From NCBI GenBank assembly GCA_000432735.1, contig FR887791.1:5284-66833 (forward strand): 61,550 bases of DNA, in the 5' to 3' direction. Below, in pieces: positions 27,085 through 36,042 of the stretch; position 1 is the first letter of the stretch, and the number at the start of each line of letters is the position of its first letter. This DNA comes from Bacteroides sp. CAG:443. GTDB taxonomy: Bacteria; Bacteroidota; Bacteroidia; Bacteroidales; Bacteroidaceae. The translations under genes were made by a program, and so were the position numbers. A model generated the notes under the pieces. That model searched no databases. It had not been told where the DNA came from and saw only the letters and a list, made by a program, of their open reading frames with translations.

Positions 27085-28245
27085 TTACTTAACAAGTTCT
27101 ACATGATGTGTATAATTATCTCCAGAGAAAATAACAGAAACTCGAGTAACAGCTCCCGGATTTGCTCCATCGGCAGCTCCATCGAATTCATTGTTCAATT
27201 TCCATTTCTGATCCCACTGGTTATTGGCAGTTTCAGTTATATAGAAATACGGATCATCTGCAGCAGCCTCTCCCGGATTACTATCTGTAGTATTCTTAGT
27301 TCCCCACATCTGAGTTGTACCATCGGCATATGTCATCAAGAATTTATAACGCTGGTCTCTACCCCAACTTTCCTGTTTGAATTCGATGACAGATTCACCT
27401 TCGAATACGCCATTGCCTTTATAAGGCAGCTCAAAAGTAACCTCATTACTTGGACAGAAGAAGAATCCTAAGCTCTGAATTTCAGTCATCTTAACAGAAG
27501 CTGTTGTAAAGTCAAATACAATACGATAGATACCTCCCTTGCTGACAGTTGTTTCACCTTGGCCTTCGATGATAACGCCACTTTCATTTACATAATAAGA
27601 TTTAGCATCAGCAGAGTTATTATCAACCAATCGATAAGACTTACCTTCTTCCAGTTTAGTAAATACTTCAAATACACCTAATTCATTTGGCATAGAACAC
27701 GGTACTGCTTTTGTTATATCAGTTCCGCCTTCAGTTGCTTCACCAGTTAAATAAACCTGATTAGGCAGTTCAGTAAATCCTTTCAGACAAGTAATAGTAA
27801 GAGTTCTTGATTCAGTAGCCATTGCTGAATTTAATCCTCTGGAAGCAACAACGGTCCATTTTAAAGTACCAGTTTCGCCACCATTAATACCGGCTGCTTT
27901 TCCAATTTTATCCAATACTTTATGAGTGATTGTAGCATAACTACGAACTCCATTGTTATCGGCAACAACACGATAAACCGGATTTGAGAAATCACCATCC
28001 ACTTTATCAAAAACAACTTCATACAATGGCGAGCCACTGTCTTCTGCTTTAGCTGCAGCCCACTCAAAGAAAAGTGAAGCGGTAGATGAAGCAACCAATG
28101 TTACACTCTGACCATCGGTAGGTTCATACAGTTGAGTTACAGGACTAACTTGTACATCCTTATATTCCATATCTTTAGTACATGACGTAGAAAACAACAC
28201 CGTCAGGCACATTACAAACACATAAAAAAATCTTGGTTTCATCAT
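27085..28245 (-). CDS. SusE-like surface glycan-binding lipoprotein
   Basis: 386 aa with lipobox STSC (lipid Cys22) followed by TKDMEY. The N-terminal Ig-like SusE domain (about 35-155) begins with VQVSPVTQLYEPTDGQSVTL. Two further beta domains follow, with the motif VYLTGEAT at about 164. The C-terminal region is rich in Trp and Tyr (QESWGRDQRYKF, NNQWDQKWKLN), as in starch- or mannan-binding SusE/SusF proteins. It has no catalytic motif. Its position right after SusD supports a role in holding the polysaccharide at the surface. Ligand specificity cannot be read from sequence. Confidence 0.85.
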   Translation of the reverse strand: MMKPRFFYVFVMCLTVLFSTSCTKDMEYKDVQVSPVTQLYEPTDGQSVTLVASSTASLFFEWAAAKAEDSGSPLYEVVFDKVDGDFSNPVYRVVADNNGVRSYATITHKVLDKIGKAAGINGGETGTLKWTVVASRGLNSAMATESRTLTITCLKGFTELPNQVYLTGEATEGGTDITKAVPCSMPNELGVFEVFTKLEEGKSYRLVDNNSADAKSYYVNESGVIIEGQGETTVSKGGIYRIVFDFTTASVKMTEIQSLGFFFCPSNEVTFELPYKGNGVFEGESVIEFKQESWGRDQRYKFLMTYADGTTQMWGTKNTTDSNPGEAAADDPYFYITETANNQWDQKWKLNNEFDGAADGANPGAVTRVSVIFSGDNYTHHVELVK

Positions 28246-28272
28246 TATAAGTATTTAAAAATTCAAAGTTAA

Positions 28273-29892
28273 TCAATTAGCATATCCCGGATTATTTGGA
28301 GCCAAATTATGGTTCAAGTCGATCTGAGTCTGAGGTACAGCCCACAAATAGTCTCTTTGTTCATTAAAGCTATAAGAGTCTACACGAATTGTGCCTACAC
28401 GTTCAAAAGTAGCTCCATTCACATCACCATTCAAATATTCTGAACCAGCTTTCCAACGCTTGATATCGAACCATCTCAATCCTTCCATTGCCAATTCACA
28501 ACGACGTTCATTACGGATTAATTGTCTCATATCATCCGTAGAAAGAGAAGGGTATTCCAATGCACCCGCATCAGTAAATCCAGCTCTCTCTCTGATACGC
28601 TTAATTGTCATATCCCAGATATCCTTCGTAAATTCACCTTTCTCGAATTTTGCTTCAGCATACATTAACAATACATCTGCATAACGCATTGTAATGATAT
28701 TCAGACCTGAATTCAAATCACCAGCATCCTGTGGGCTATAATACTTACGTACATAGTAACCAGTAGCCGTGTTATTACTACCATATACATACTTATCGAC
28801 AGTGGTTGAAGTACTCGGATCGACATGTATAACAGTTCCTACACTACCATCATTTACATTACCACTCCAATCATAGCCATCATATACAATTGTGGCTGTC
28901 ATACGTGGATCTCTGTTGGCATATGGATAATCTGCAGTATAACCACTACCAGCTTCATCGATTCTCTTACCGTTCAGCATGATATAACTATCAACCAACG
29001 ACTGCTGAGGAACACGGTTAATTGTTCTACCTCCTACACTCAACGGAGCCATATCGACCATATCTCCCCAAGTCAAAAGTTTCTTTACATACGAACGATC
29101 CAAGATTACTTCCTGATTATGCTCATTCTCTTCTTCAAACAATCCGCGGTAAGAAGGGAACAAATCATAAGTTCCATATTCGCCCTGATTGTTGATCAGA
29201 TTATCTGTATAGGTAATTACTTTATCCCAGTTTCCTTCCATCAGGTACACACGTGCCTGCAACATGCTTACTGCACCTTTTGTAATTTTACCCTGTTCGT
29301 CTGCCGATAAAGCAGTATTAATTGGCAGATCATCTTTAATATCTTCCAATTCATCATGGATAAACTGCAAAACTGTAGCAGCAGGAGTACGACTTATTGT
29401 GTTAGCCTCATCCAATGTAATATCCTTTGTAAAGAACGGAATATCACCATAAAAATTAACCAGACGGAAATAAATTGCAGCACGGATAAAGCGAATTTCT
29501 GCTATCATACGAGCTTTTGCAGAAGGATTCATGTTAGGAATCAAGTCTACTTTATCTAGAAAAACATGACAAGTCTTAATTCCTCCATACAAACTTTGCC
29601 ATTCACTTGAAAAAACGCCAACAGAAGGAGTAGCCTGTCCCTTACGAATAGCACGCTGATCGGTTACCGTACGACCATCTATTACATTATCGCTCAAACT
29701 TTCATCCGACCACATTTTCCCAGCATCATACATCTGGCTGTACGCCATATTAACCACATTCTGTGCTTTTGCCTCCGATGTCCAATAACTGTTATCGGTA
29801 AATTTATTTGTAGGTACATTTTCCATGCCATTGCAAGCAGACAATAGCAATACTGCACTTACAACATACAGCATATATGTTTTTAATTTCAT
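28273..29892 (-). CDS. SusD-like glycan-binding lipoprotein of PUL1
   Basis: 539 aa with lipobox LSAC (lipid Cys20), the outer-membrane lid that delivers oligosaccharides to its SusC partner. Typical SusD features are the N-terminal TPR-like helices (SEWQSLYGGIKTCHVFL, AKARMIAEIRFIRAAIYF), the conserved MRYADVLLMYAEAK block and the C-terminal ERRCELAMEGLRWFDIKRW. The gene lies 12 bases downstream of susC and 27 bases before the susE-like gene, so the three are translated as a unit. Confidence 0.95.
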   Translation of the reverse strand: MKLKTYMLYVVSAVLLLSACNGMENVPTNKFTDNSYWTSEAKAQNVVNMAYSQMYDAGKMWSDESLSDNVIDGRTVTDQRAIRKGQATPSVGVFSSEWQSLYGGIKTCHVFLDKVDLIPNMNPSAKARMIAEIRFIRAAIYFRLVNFYGDIPFFTKDITLDEANTISRTPAATVLQFIHDELEDIKDDLPINTALSADEQGKITKGAVSMLQARVYLMEGNWDKVITYTDNLINNQGEYGTYDLFPSYRGLFEEENEHNQEVILDRSYVKKLLTWGDMVDMAPLSVGGRTINRVPQQSLVDSYIMLNGKRIDEAGSGYTADYPYANRDPRMTATIVYDGYDWSGNVNDGSVGTVIHVDPSTSTTVDKYVYGSNNTATGYYVRKYYSPQDAGDLNSGLNIITMRYADVLLMYAEAKFEKGEFTKDIWDMTIKRIRERAGFTDAGALEYPSLSTDDMRQLIRNERRCELAMEGLRWFDIKRWKAGSEYLNGDVNGATFERVGTIRVDSYSFNEQRDYLWAVPQTQIDLNHNLAPNNPGYAN

Positions 29893-29904
29893 AAAATCAC
29901 ACTA

Positions 29905-32900
29905 TTAAAATTCTACATCAATACCAAAGCCATAATAACGCAATGTCGGATAAGAACGTCCACTGTTTGCGCCTCCGGCTGACATTTTAGAGTCGAACTC
30001 AGTAGATTCAGGATCGATAAAGCTATTGTTACTAAATGTCAGCAAGTTATCGCCACTTACATACACTCTAAGCTTTTCCATGCCGATCTTTTTTGACCAA
30101 GTCTTAGGGAATGTATATCCTATTACAACATTCTTCAAACGCATATATTTACCATCAAGAATCTGCATGTCAGAACCAGTTTTATAATTATTTTTATTCG
30201 AGTCAGAACCTGGAGCTGCTAGACGAGGCCAGGTTGCATCCGTATTTGTCGGAGTCCAGAAATCCAGCTGATGTTTGAATATATTATATGAATAATTTTC
30301 ATGAAATGGTTCAATCAATTCACCACGCAACATCATATCACGTTTTCCAACTCCCTGCCAGAACATACTGAAATCAAGTCCTTTCCAAGACAAGTTATAA
30401 GTGAATCCGAATGTATACCGCGGGAATGCGTTACCTAAAATGTATCGGTCTTTTGAGTCAATCACACCATCATTATTTCTATCTACAAATTTCACATCAC
30501 CCGGCTGAACCTTACCTCCAACAGGAATAGCAGAAGCTTCAATTTCTTCATAGCTCTGGAAATAACCATCGGTCTTATAACCATAGTAAGAGTTCAAAGG
30601 TACACCTTCACGAATAATACGTTCCAATTCATTAACTGTTGTAATCTGTTCGTGACCTGGATAAGTTAAGACCTTATTATAAGAATCACTTAAATTGAAA
30701 CTAAATCCATGTTGAACTTGTCCTGTGCGTACGTTATAATTGATACCGATTTCCCATCCTTGGTTCTGCATCTCACCAATATTATCCATAGGCATATCTG
30801 TTCCAAAAACGGTAGGAACTATAGGCTTCATCAAAATATCAGTTGTACGTTTGTAGAAATAATCGAATGTTACATTCAACTGATTCTTGAAGAATGAAGC
30901 ATCAACACCAATATTAAATGTTTTTGTTTTTTCCCATGTCAAATCATTCAATCCTAAGGCGAAACCAGTTCCTGAAACAACCGAATTACCATAAGCATAA
31001 TTATTATCGTATACGGTATAAGTTGTAAAACGGTCATAAGTACCGATAGCCTGGCTACCCAAGATACCAAATGAAGTACGCAGTTTCAAATCACCGACTT
31101 TTTCTTTATAGAAATCCATAAAGTTTTCTTCAGACAAACGCCATCCTAAAGAAACAGAAGGGAAGAAACCCCATCGATAATCTTTGTGGAATTTAGATGA
31201 ACCATCATAACGGAAACTAAATTCACCATAGTACTTATCAGCATAAGAATATCCGACACGACCTAAGAAAGAGGTAAGGCTGGTACGGTTGGTATCATCA
31301 ACAGAAGTCTTTCCTGTAATGTTACCGGCTTCTCCTGTAGTAGTATCTGTAGCGATACCCAGATCAGGATCAACATACTTTTTTTCTATTTCATTCGCAG
31401 TATAAGTATACGATTCGTTCGTCACACCCAACAATCCACTTACTGTATGCTTACCAAACGTTTTATTGTAATTCAACAACAGTTGGGTATTGATCAGATA
31501 CGCATCACTATTCCAGTTACTTGACTTATTGTTAGCCAAATTAACCGGTCTTGGAGTAGTAGCATCTTCACTTGCATAATATGCTACAGCATTATTTCTC
31601 GTAAAACGTGTATCGTTGATAACATCTGCTCCCACAACTCCCTTCAGAGAAAGGCCGTCGATAATCTTCATTTCTGCAGAAACATTTGCATTCAAATAAT
31701 TATTACGATACTTATTATATCCACCTGCTTCCAACGATCCAAGAGGATTAAATTCTGACAAGATATCATTCAACAGATAACGACCATCTGCCGATTTCAT
31801 CTTGTAATAGTAATAAGTAGGAACACGTTCTGCATCAATTTCCAAACTACCACCCGTCGTACTGATACTATTATTACGCGTATATGCCAGAATTGCGTTC
31901 AATTTAAAGCGCCCCACTTCTGTATTGATATTTGTACGGAAGTTATAACGTTCTACTCCAAAATTTTTATTGCCGACATAGTTACTTTCCTGATCAAAAT
32001 ATCCCATAGAAACCATATAAGTAGTATTGGCAGAACCTCCAGATACACTTAAGTTGTAATTTTGCTGTAACGCTGTGCGCATAATTTGATCGTAAAACCA
32101 ACTTTCTTCACTCTCATGAGCAGCCAAATCACGAATCTGTTCCGGAGTGAATTTAGGATCACTTCCCACATTGGTGTAAGCCAAGTTGGTTAACGTTGCA
32201 TTCTGCCATCCAGCAACCGGAGAGAACAGAATATCAGGATTCTGCCATCCAACAGAACCACTTAAACGAACGGTCGGCTTTTCATTTTTCTTACCAGTTT
32301 TAGTAGTTACTACAATTACACCATTTGCCGAACGTGATCCGTAAATAGCTGCAGTACCTGCATCCTTCAATACAGAGATGTTCTCGATATCGTTAGGGTT
32401 CAACTTATTGAAGCTACCACTATCAGATACGATACCATCAATAACAATCAACGGACTATTATCATTCAGGGTACTGATACCACGAATATTAAAGTTCGTT
32501 TTGTTATCATTAGGGTTATAACTTGTCTGCTGGACAATAACACCCGGAGCTGCACCCTGCAAAGCTTGTGTCACATTTGCAACAGGACGCTTGGTGATGG
32601 CTTCAGACTTAACCTGGCTGACAGATCCCACTGCACTTTTACGAGTAGTAGTACCATATCCAATTACGATTACTTCATCCAGCTGTTCGGTATCTTCTTT
32701 CAAGGTTACCATCAGATCGGATCTATTTGCAACCTTTATTTCTGTTGTTTTATAACCAATGTAAGAAAAAGACAACACACTTCCCTTTTCACACTGAAGA
32801 GTAAAATTACCATCGATATCGGTAACAGTTCCCTGTCCCGACCTACCTTTCACAGAAATGCTGACTCCTATCAACGGCTCTCCATTTACATCCTTTACAT

Positions 32901-33030
32901 TTCCTCTGACTGTCATCGCAGCCTGTTGTGATACTGCTGCAGAACTACTCTCTGTAGCATAAAGAGTAGTAGCAGAAGAGGTTAATGTAATGGCCGCCAG
33001 AGCAGCTAACATTTTTAAATTAGTATTCAT
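29905..33030 (-). CDS. SusC-like TonB-dependent outer-membrane transporter of PUL1
   Basis: 1041-aa outer-membrane importer of oligosaccharides. After a signal peptide comes a carboxypeptidase D-like domain (VRGNVKDVNGEPLIGVSI), then EQLDEVIVIGYGT, the TonB box and plug start typical of SusC. The plug contains NIRGISTLNDNSPLIVIDG and DAGTAAIYGSRSANGVI. A long beta-barrel ends in the aromatic-terminated YGFGIDVEF. The ATG at 33030 was chosen over one 24 bases upstream because an ACTTTAAATC-type leader precedes it and the product begins MNTNLKML. It follows GH125 by 81 bases. Confidence 0.95.
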   Translation of the reverse strand: MNTNLKMLAALAAITLTSSATTLYATESSSAAVSQQAAMTVRGNVKDVNGEPLIGVSISVKGRSGQGTVTDIDGNFTLQCEKGSVLSFSYIGYKTTEIKVANRSDLMVTLKEDTEQLDEVIVIGYGTTTRKSAVGSVSQVKSEAITKRPVANVTQALQGAAPGVIVQQTSYNPNDNKTNFNIRGISTLNDNSPLIVIDGIVSDSGSFNKLNPNDIENISVLKDAGTAAIYGSRSANGVIVVTTKTGKKNEKPTVRLSGSVGWQNPDILFSPVAGWQNATLTNLAYTNVGSDPKFTPEQIRDLAAHESEESWFYDQIMRTALQQNYNLSVSGGSANTTYMVSMGYFDQESNYVGNKNFGVERYNFRTNINTEVGRFKLNAILAYTRNNSISTTGGSLEIDAERVPTYYYYKMKSADGRYLLNDILSEFNPLGSLEAGGYNKYRNNYLNANVSAEMKIIDGLSLKGVVGADVINDTRFTRNNAVAYYASEDATTPRPVNLANNKSSNWNSDAYLINTQLLLNYNKTFGKHTVSGLLGVTNESYTYTANEIEKKYVDPDLGIATDTTTGEAGNITGKTSVDDTNRTSLTSFLGRVGYSYADKYYGEFSFRYDGSSKFHKDYRWGFFPSVSLGWRLSEENFMDFYKEKVGDLKLRTSFGILGSQAIGTYDRFTTYTVYDNNYAYGNSVVSGTGFALGLNDLTWEKTKTFNIGVDASFFKNQLNVTFDYFYKRTTDILMKPIVPTVFGTDMPMDNIGEMQNQGWEIGINYNVRTGQVQHGFSFNLSDSYNKVLTYPGHEQITTVNELERIIREGVPLNSYYGYKTDGYFQSYEEIEASAIPVGGKVQPGDVKFVDRNNDGVIDSKDRYILGNAFPRYTFGFTYNLSWKGLDFSMFWQGVGKRDMMLRGELIEPFHENYSYNIFKHQLDFWTPTNTDATWPRLAAPGSDSNKNNYKTGSDMQILDGKYMRLKNVVIGYTFPKTWSKKIGMEKLRVYVSGDNLLTFSNNSFIDPESTEFDSKMSAGGANSGRSYPTLRYYGFGIDVEF

Positions 33031-33111
33031 TTTTATTGATTTAAAGTTATGCATATTCTATAATGCTTTAGATATAAGACAAATAAGAGAAAAATACACC
33101 TATTTATCTTA

Positions 33112-34581
33112 TCACTTTATGCCATTCAATACATCCAATTTTCCATCAGCAATGAGTTTCAGAATCAATTCTCCAAACAACGTATTCTGCCATGCAAACC
33201 AAGGACGCGTAAACTTTTCTGCATTATCTTTATGGAAAGACTCATGCATAAAACCTGTACCAGCGTCCGTACTCATTAACATTTTTACGCACGACTGAAT
33301 TTCATTATCATCCTGACTAGTAAAAGCTTTCATCATGATACTCATAGGCCATACCATATCATAACCAATGTGAGGACCACCTATACCTTCACCCGCTTTC
33401 CCTTTAAAGAAGTAAGGATTATCTTCACTCCAGACAAAACGACGAGTATTCTGATAAATAGGATCATTTATATCTACATCGCCCAAATAAGGCATTGCAA
33501 GCAAACTAGGAACATTCGCATCATCCATCAACAGATAGTTTCCAAATCCGTCCACTTCATAAGCGTAAATCTTTCCATACTTAGGATGATTATAGATTGC
33601 GTATTTTTTCAAAGCACCTTCAACTTCATTAGCCAAGTCTGTACATTGTTTAGCCAAATCCGTTTTTTTATTAACCTGCTCTAATATTTCGGCTGCTTTC
33701 CTTAACGAAGTTACAGCAAAGAAATTAGAGGGAATAAGGAACTGGAAAGTAGAAGCATCATCAGAAGGACGGAAAGAAGAAGCAATCAAACCTACAGGCT
33801 TCACTGGATTTCCCCATCCATCATTCGTCATAGTATCCAAGGCACGTTCCGTTTTTCTTTGGAAAGAATATGAGCCACGCCCATCTTTACGTTGCTGGTC
33901 TTTGAATGTAGACAATATATTTTGAATTGCTGTCATCCATAAATCGCCAAAAACAGAAGTATCACCCGTAACCTTCCAGTAGTGATAAGCCAGACGCAAA
34001 GGATAGCATAAAGAGTCTATTTCCCATTTACGTTCATGAAGCTCAGGCTTCATATCCGTTTTATCACTCATCCATTCTCCCCCAACCGGACCATCATTAA
34101 AGCCATTCGCATAAGGATCAATATTGATACATTTCCATTGGCGAAGGATCACACCTCGTAACATCTTTTTCAGTTCTGGATCCTCATTAGCAAAATCTAC
34201 ATAGGGCCACACTTGGGCTCCAGAGTCGCGCAACCACATGGCATGAATATCACCTGTATATACGAATGTATCATCATCACCATCTTGCGTACGATAATGT
34301 ACAGTCGTATCAAGAGTATTGGGAAAGCAATTTTCAAACATCCATCTTAAATAAGGATTGGTCAATAATTCCTTTACTTCTTGTATCTTAGCCTCAACAG
34401 CTTTTGAATGAAACAAGCGCTTAGAAAACTCTGGACGTTGCGACACATATTGTTGAGTACTTTCACGTACAGCCACAGGAAGTACTTCTGCCAACGAAGA
34501 AGCATAACCATCCTCTGCAATGAAACTAGCTCCCATAAGCGTACACAACAATACACTTTTCAAACTAATCGTGTTTTTCAT
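33112..34581 (-). CDS. GH125 exo-alpha-1,6-mannosidase
   Basis: 489-aa enzyme with an N-terminal signal peptide (about 1-28) and no clear lipobox, so periplasmic. The (alpha/alpha)6 family motifs are TGDIHAMWLRDSGAQVWPY (109-127), GGEWMSDKTDMKPELHERKWEIDS (split here as GGEWM and ERKWEIDS, near 168-190) and GPHIGYDMVWPMS. GH125 enzymes release mannose from non-reducing alpha-1,6-linked ends, for example of backbone fragments made by GH76. It sits between a GH76 gene (21 bases upstream) and susC in the first operon of PUL1. The annotation is secure for family; activity is inferred from it. Confidence 0.94.
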   Translation of the reverse strand: MKNTISLKSVLLCTLMGASFIAEDGYASSLAEVLPVAVRESTQQYVSQRPEFSKRLFHSKAVEAKIQEVKELLTNPYLRWMFENCFPNTLDTTVHYRTQDGDDDTFVYTGDIHAMWLRDSGAQVWPYVDFANEDPELKKMLRGVILRQWKCINIDPYANGFNDGPVGGEWMSDKTDMKPELHERKWEIDSLCYPLRLAYHYWKVTGDTSVFGDLWMTAIQNILSTFKDQQRKDGRGSYSFQRKTERALDTMTNDGWGNPVKPVGLIASSFRPSDDASTFQFLIPSNFFAVTSLRKAAEILEQVNKKTDLAKQCTDLANEVEGALKKYAIYNHPKYGKIYAYEVDGFGNYLLMDDANVPSLLAMPYLGDVDINDPIYQNTRRFVWSEDNPYFFKGKAGEGIGGPHIGYDMVWPMSIMMKAFTSQDDNEIQSCVKMLMSTDAGTGFMHESFHKDNAEKFTRPWFAWQNTLFGELILKLIADGKLDVLNGIK

Positions 34582-34602
34582 AACTATTTTTTTATAATAT
34601 AT

Positions 34603-35790
34603 TTATTTTATTCTTGCCAGTCTTGCATACATTTCTATCATCGCAGCCTGAGTAAGCAACCACTTTGTTTCCTTATTTTCATTTTTCTTTTCCACAAAGC
34701 AATCATCTTCAAACAGTCTATTATGATTAGCATTATGTGCCCACATATATTGCAAGGTATTCCTAAAATCATTCAAATAAACAGGATTATGATCCACTTT
34801 ATAAAGTTCTTCAAATCCTCTCAACATAATAGCTACAAACCAAATATTACCATTTTTTATTGCCCTAAACGACTTCTTGTCATCCGACACAAAATTTTCA
34901 AAAAAATACTGGCTACAAGCCGAAGCCAACCGTTGTGCTTCCTCCAAATAAGAATTCTGCTTTGTCAGATTATATAATAAGACGGAAGCTTGCAACATTT
35001 GTCCCGCATTATATGGAAACTTGGTTTTATTTACCTGACCATCCAATGTTAGATTATCATAATAAAGGTAATCGGAAGGATCCTGCAACTTCTCCTTTGT
35101 CCAATCATACAACTTCTGACCCATCTCGAAAAAATGCTTCTCCTTCGTTACAGAATATAACTTCAAAGCCAGTACTACAGCCGGAGCATTCGAACAAGTA
35201 TTCTTCGATTCCTTTTTTTGTTCGCACCAATAAACTCCACCTCCCAAAATAGAATCACAACCACTTTCTATAAAACTCCAAATATTTCGAGCTAAAGCTA
35301 AACAGGCGCTATCACCTGTTTGTTTGTATAAATCCAGAAAATCCAATCCCAACCAAAGATTATCATCATAAAAACGATCCGCCTTTCCACTTTCTGTAAG
35401 ATAAGACTGATAACAAGCAGGCACACGCAATGAATCATAATAGCATTCAAGTCCCGGTAAAATCACAGATTGAATCATCTGCTCGTATTTCTGGTTTCCT
35501 GTAGTTTCCAATAAAGCATTTAGAGCAGAAAACATTCCTGAAGTAGGCCATAAATAAGCTACCCTATTTTTGCGTATAGTATCAGCTCCTGCCAAATAGG
35601 TTACCAGATCACCGTCACGCTTAGGAAACGTTTCATAAAATAAATTCCGGTCAGGAACTTTATAGTATGCCAGTGTACTATCTAATAAAGTTGCAGCATG
35701 ATCCGAAAAATCGATATTGGATTTCTCTCTATGACATCCGCATAGAAAGAACAGAACTCCAATACTCATTATTAAAATATATTTTTTCAT
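34603..35790 (-). CDS. Divergent GH76-family lipoprotein, first gene of PUL1 operon
   Basis: 395 aa with lipobox LCGC (lipid Cys19). The GH76 pair D142-D143 lies in FYDDNLWLGLD, and SKNTCSNAPAVV and FPYNAGQMLQASVLLY match the other two copies at lower similarity. It is clearly the most diverged of the three GH76 proteins here, so it may prefer a different backbone length or branching. It is the first gene after the operon promoter (-7 box at 35827-35834), and the order runs GH76, GH125, SusC, SusD, SusE, GH76. Its exact specificity is unknown. Confidence 0.88.
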   Translation of the reverse strand: MKKYILIMSIGVLFFLCGCHREKSNIDFSDHAATLLDSTLAYYKVPDRNLFYETFPKRDGDLVTYLAGADTIRKNRVAYLWPTSGMFSALNALLETTGNQKYEQMIQSVILPGLECYYDSLRVPACYQSYLTESGKADRFYDDNLWLGLDFLDLYKQTGDSACLALARNIWSFIESGCDSILGGGVYWCEQKKESKNTCSNAPAVVLALKLYSVTKEKHFFEMGQKLYDWTKEKLQDPSDYLYYDNLTLDGQVNKTKFPYNAGQMLQASVLLYNLTKQNSYLEEAQRLASACSQYFFENFVSDDKKSFRAIKNGNIWFVAIMLRGFEELYKVDHNPVYLNDFRNTLQYMWAHNANHNRLFEDDCFVEKKNENKETKWLLTQAAMIEMYARLARIK

Positions 35791-35826
35791 AAACTACCTT
35801 TATTTAACGTTCTATCCGAACGTGTA

Positions 35827-35834
35827 CAAAGGTA
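35827..35834 (-). promoter_or_regulatory. -7 box of the PUL1 SusC/D operon
   Basis: TACCTTTG on the minus strand, exact TAnnTTTG, 36 bases upstream of the first GH76 ATG. No -33 TTTG is visible, which fits an activator-dependent promoter. Confidence 0.5.
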
Positions 35835-35914
35835 ATATTACCACGCCATAAATATATATCCATCTCAGACAATCATGTCAACTATCAAGTGATGTGAATC
35901 ATATAAAAAATTTT

Positions 35915-35963
35915 ATATGTATATACATATGTCATCGATGTATGCATATATGTCAAATATGTA
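35915..35963. repeat. Palindrome plus 21-bp-spaced direct repeat between PUL1 and the dehydrogenase gene
   Basis: A perfect 16-bp palindrome ATATGTATATACATAT occupies 35915-35930. Overlapping it, ATATGTCAnnnATGTA occurs at 35927-35942 and again at 35948-35963, exactly 21 bp apart. The spacing fits AraC-type DNA-binding domains, which the HTCS also carries. It lies about 93 bases upstream of the PUL1 -7 box and 42 bases upstream of the dehydrogenase -7 box. Confidence 0.5.
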
Positions 35964-36004
35964 AAATTTAACATTTCTAATACACAATATACCATATTAT
36001 TACC

Positions 36005-36012
36005 TATATTTG
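36005..36012 (+). promoter_or_regulatory. -7 box of the dehydrogenase gene; decides its start
   Basis: TATATTTG matches TAnnTTTG. The in-frame TTG at 36010 lies within the box, so translation should begin at the ATG at 36043. Confidence 0.5.
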
Positions 36013-36042
36013 AAATACACAAACTTTAAATACGTGAATATT

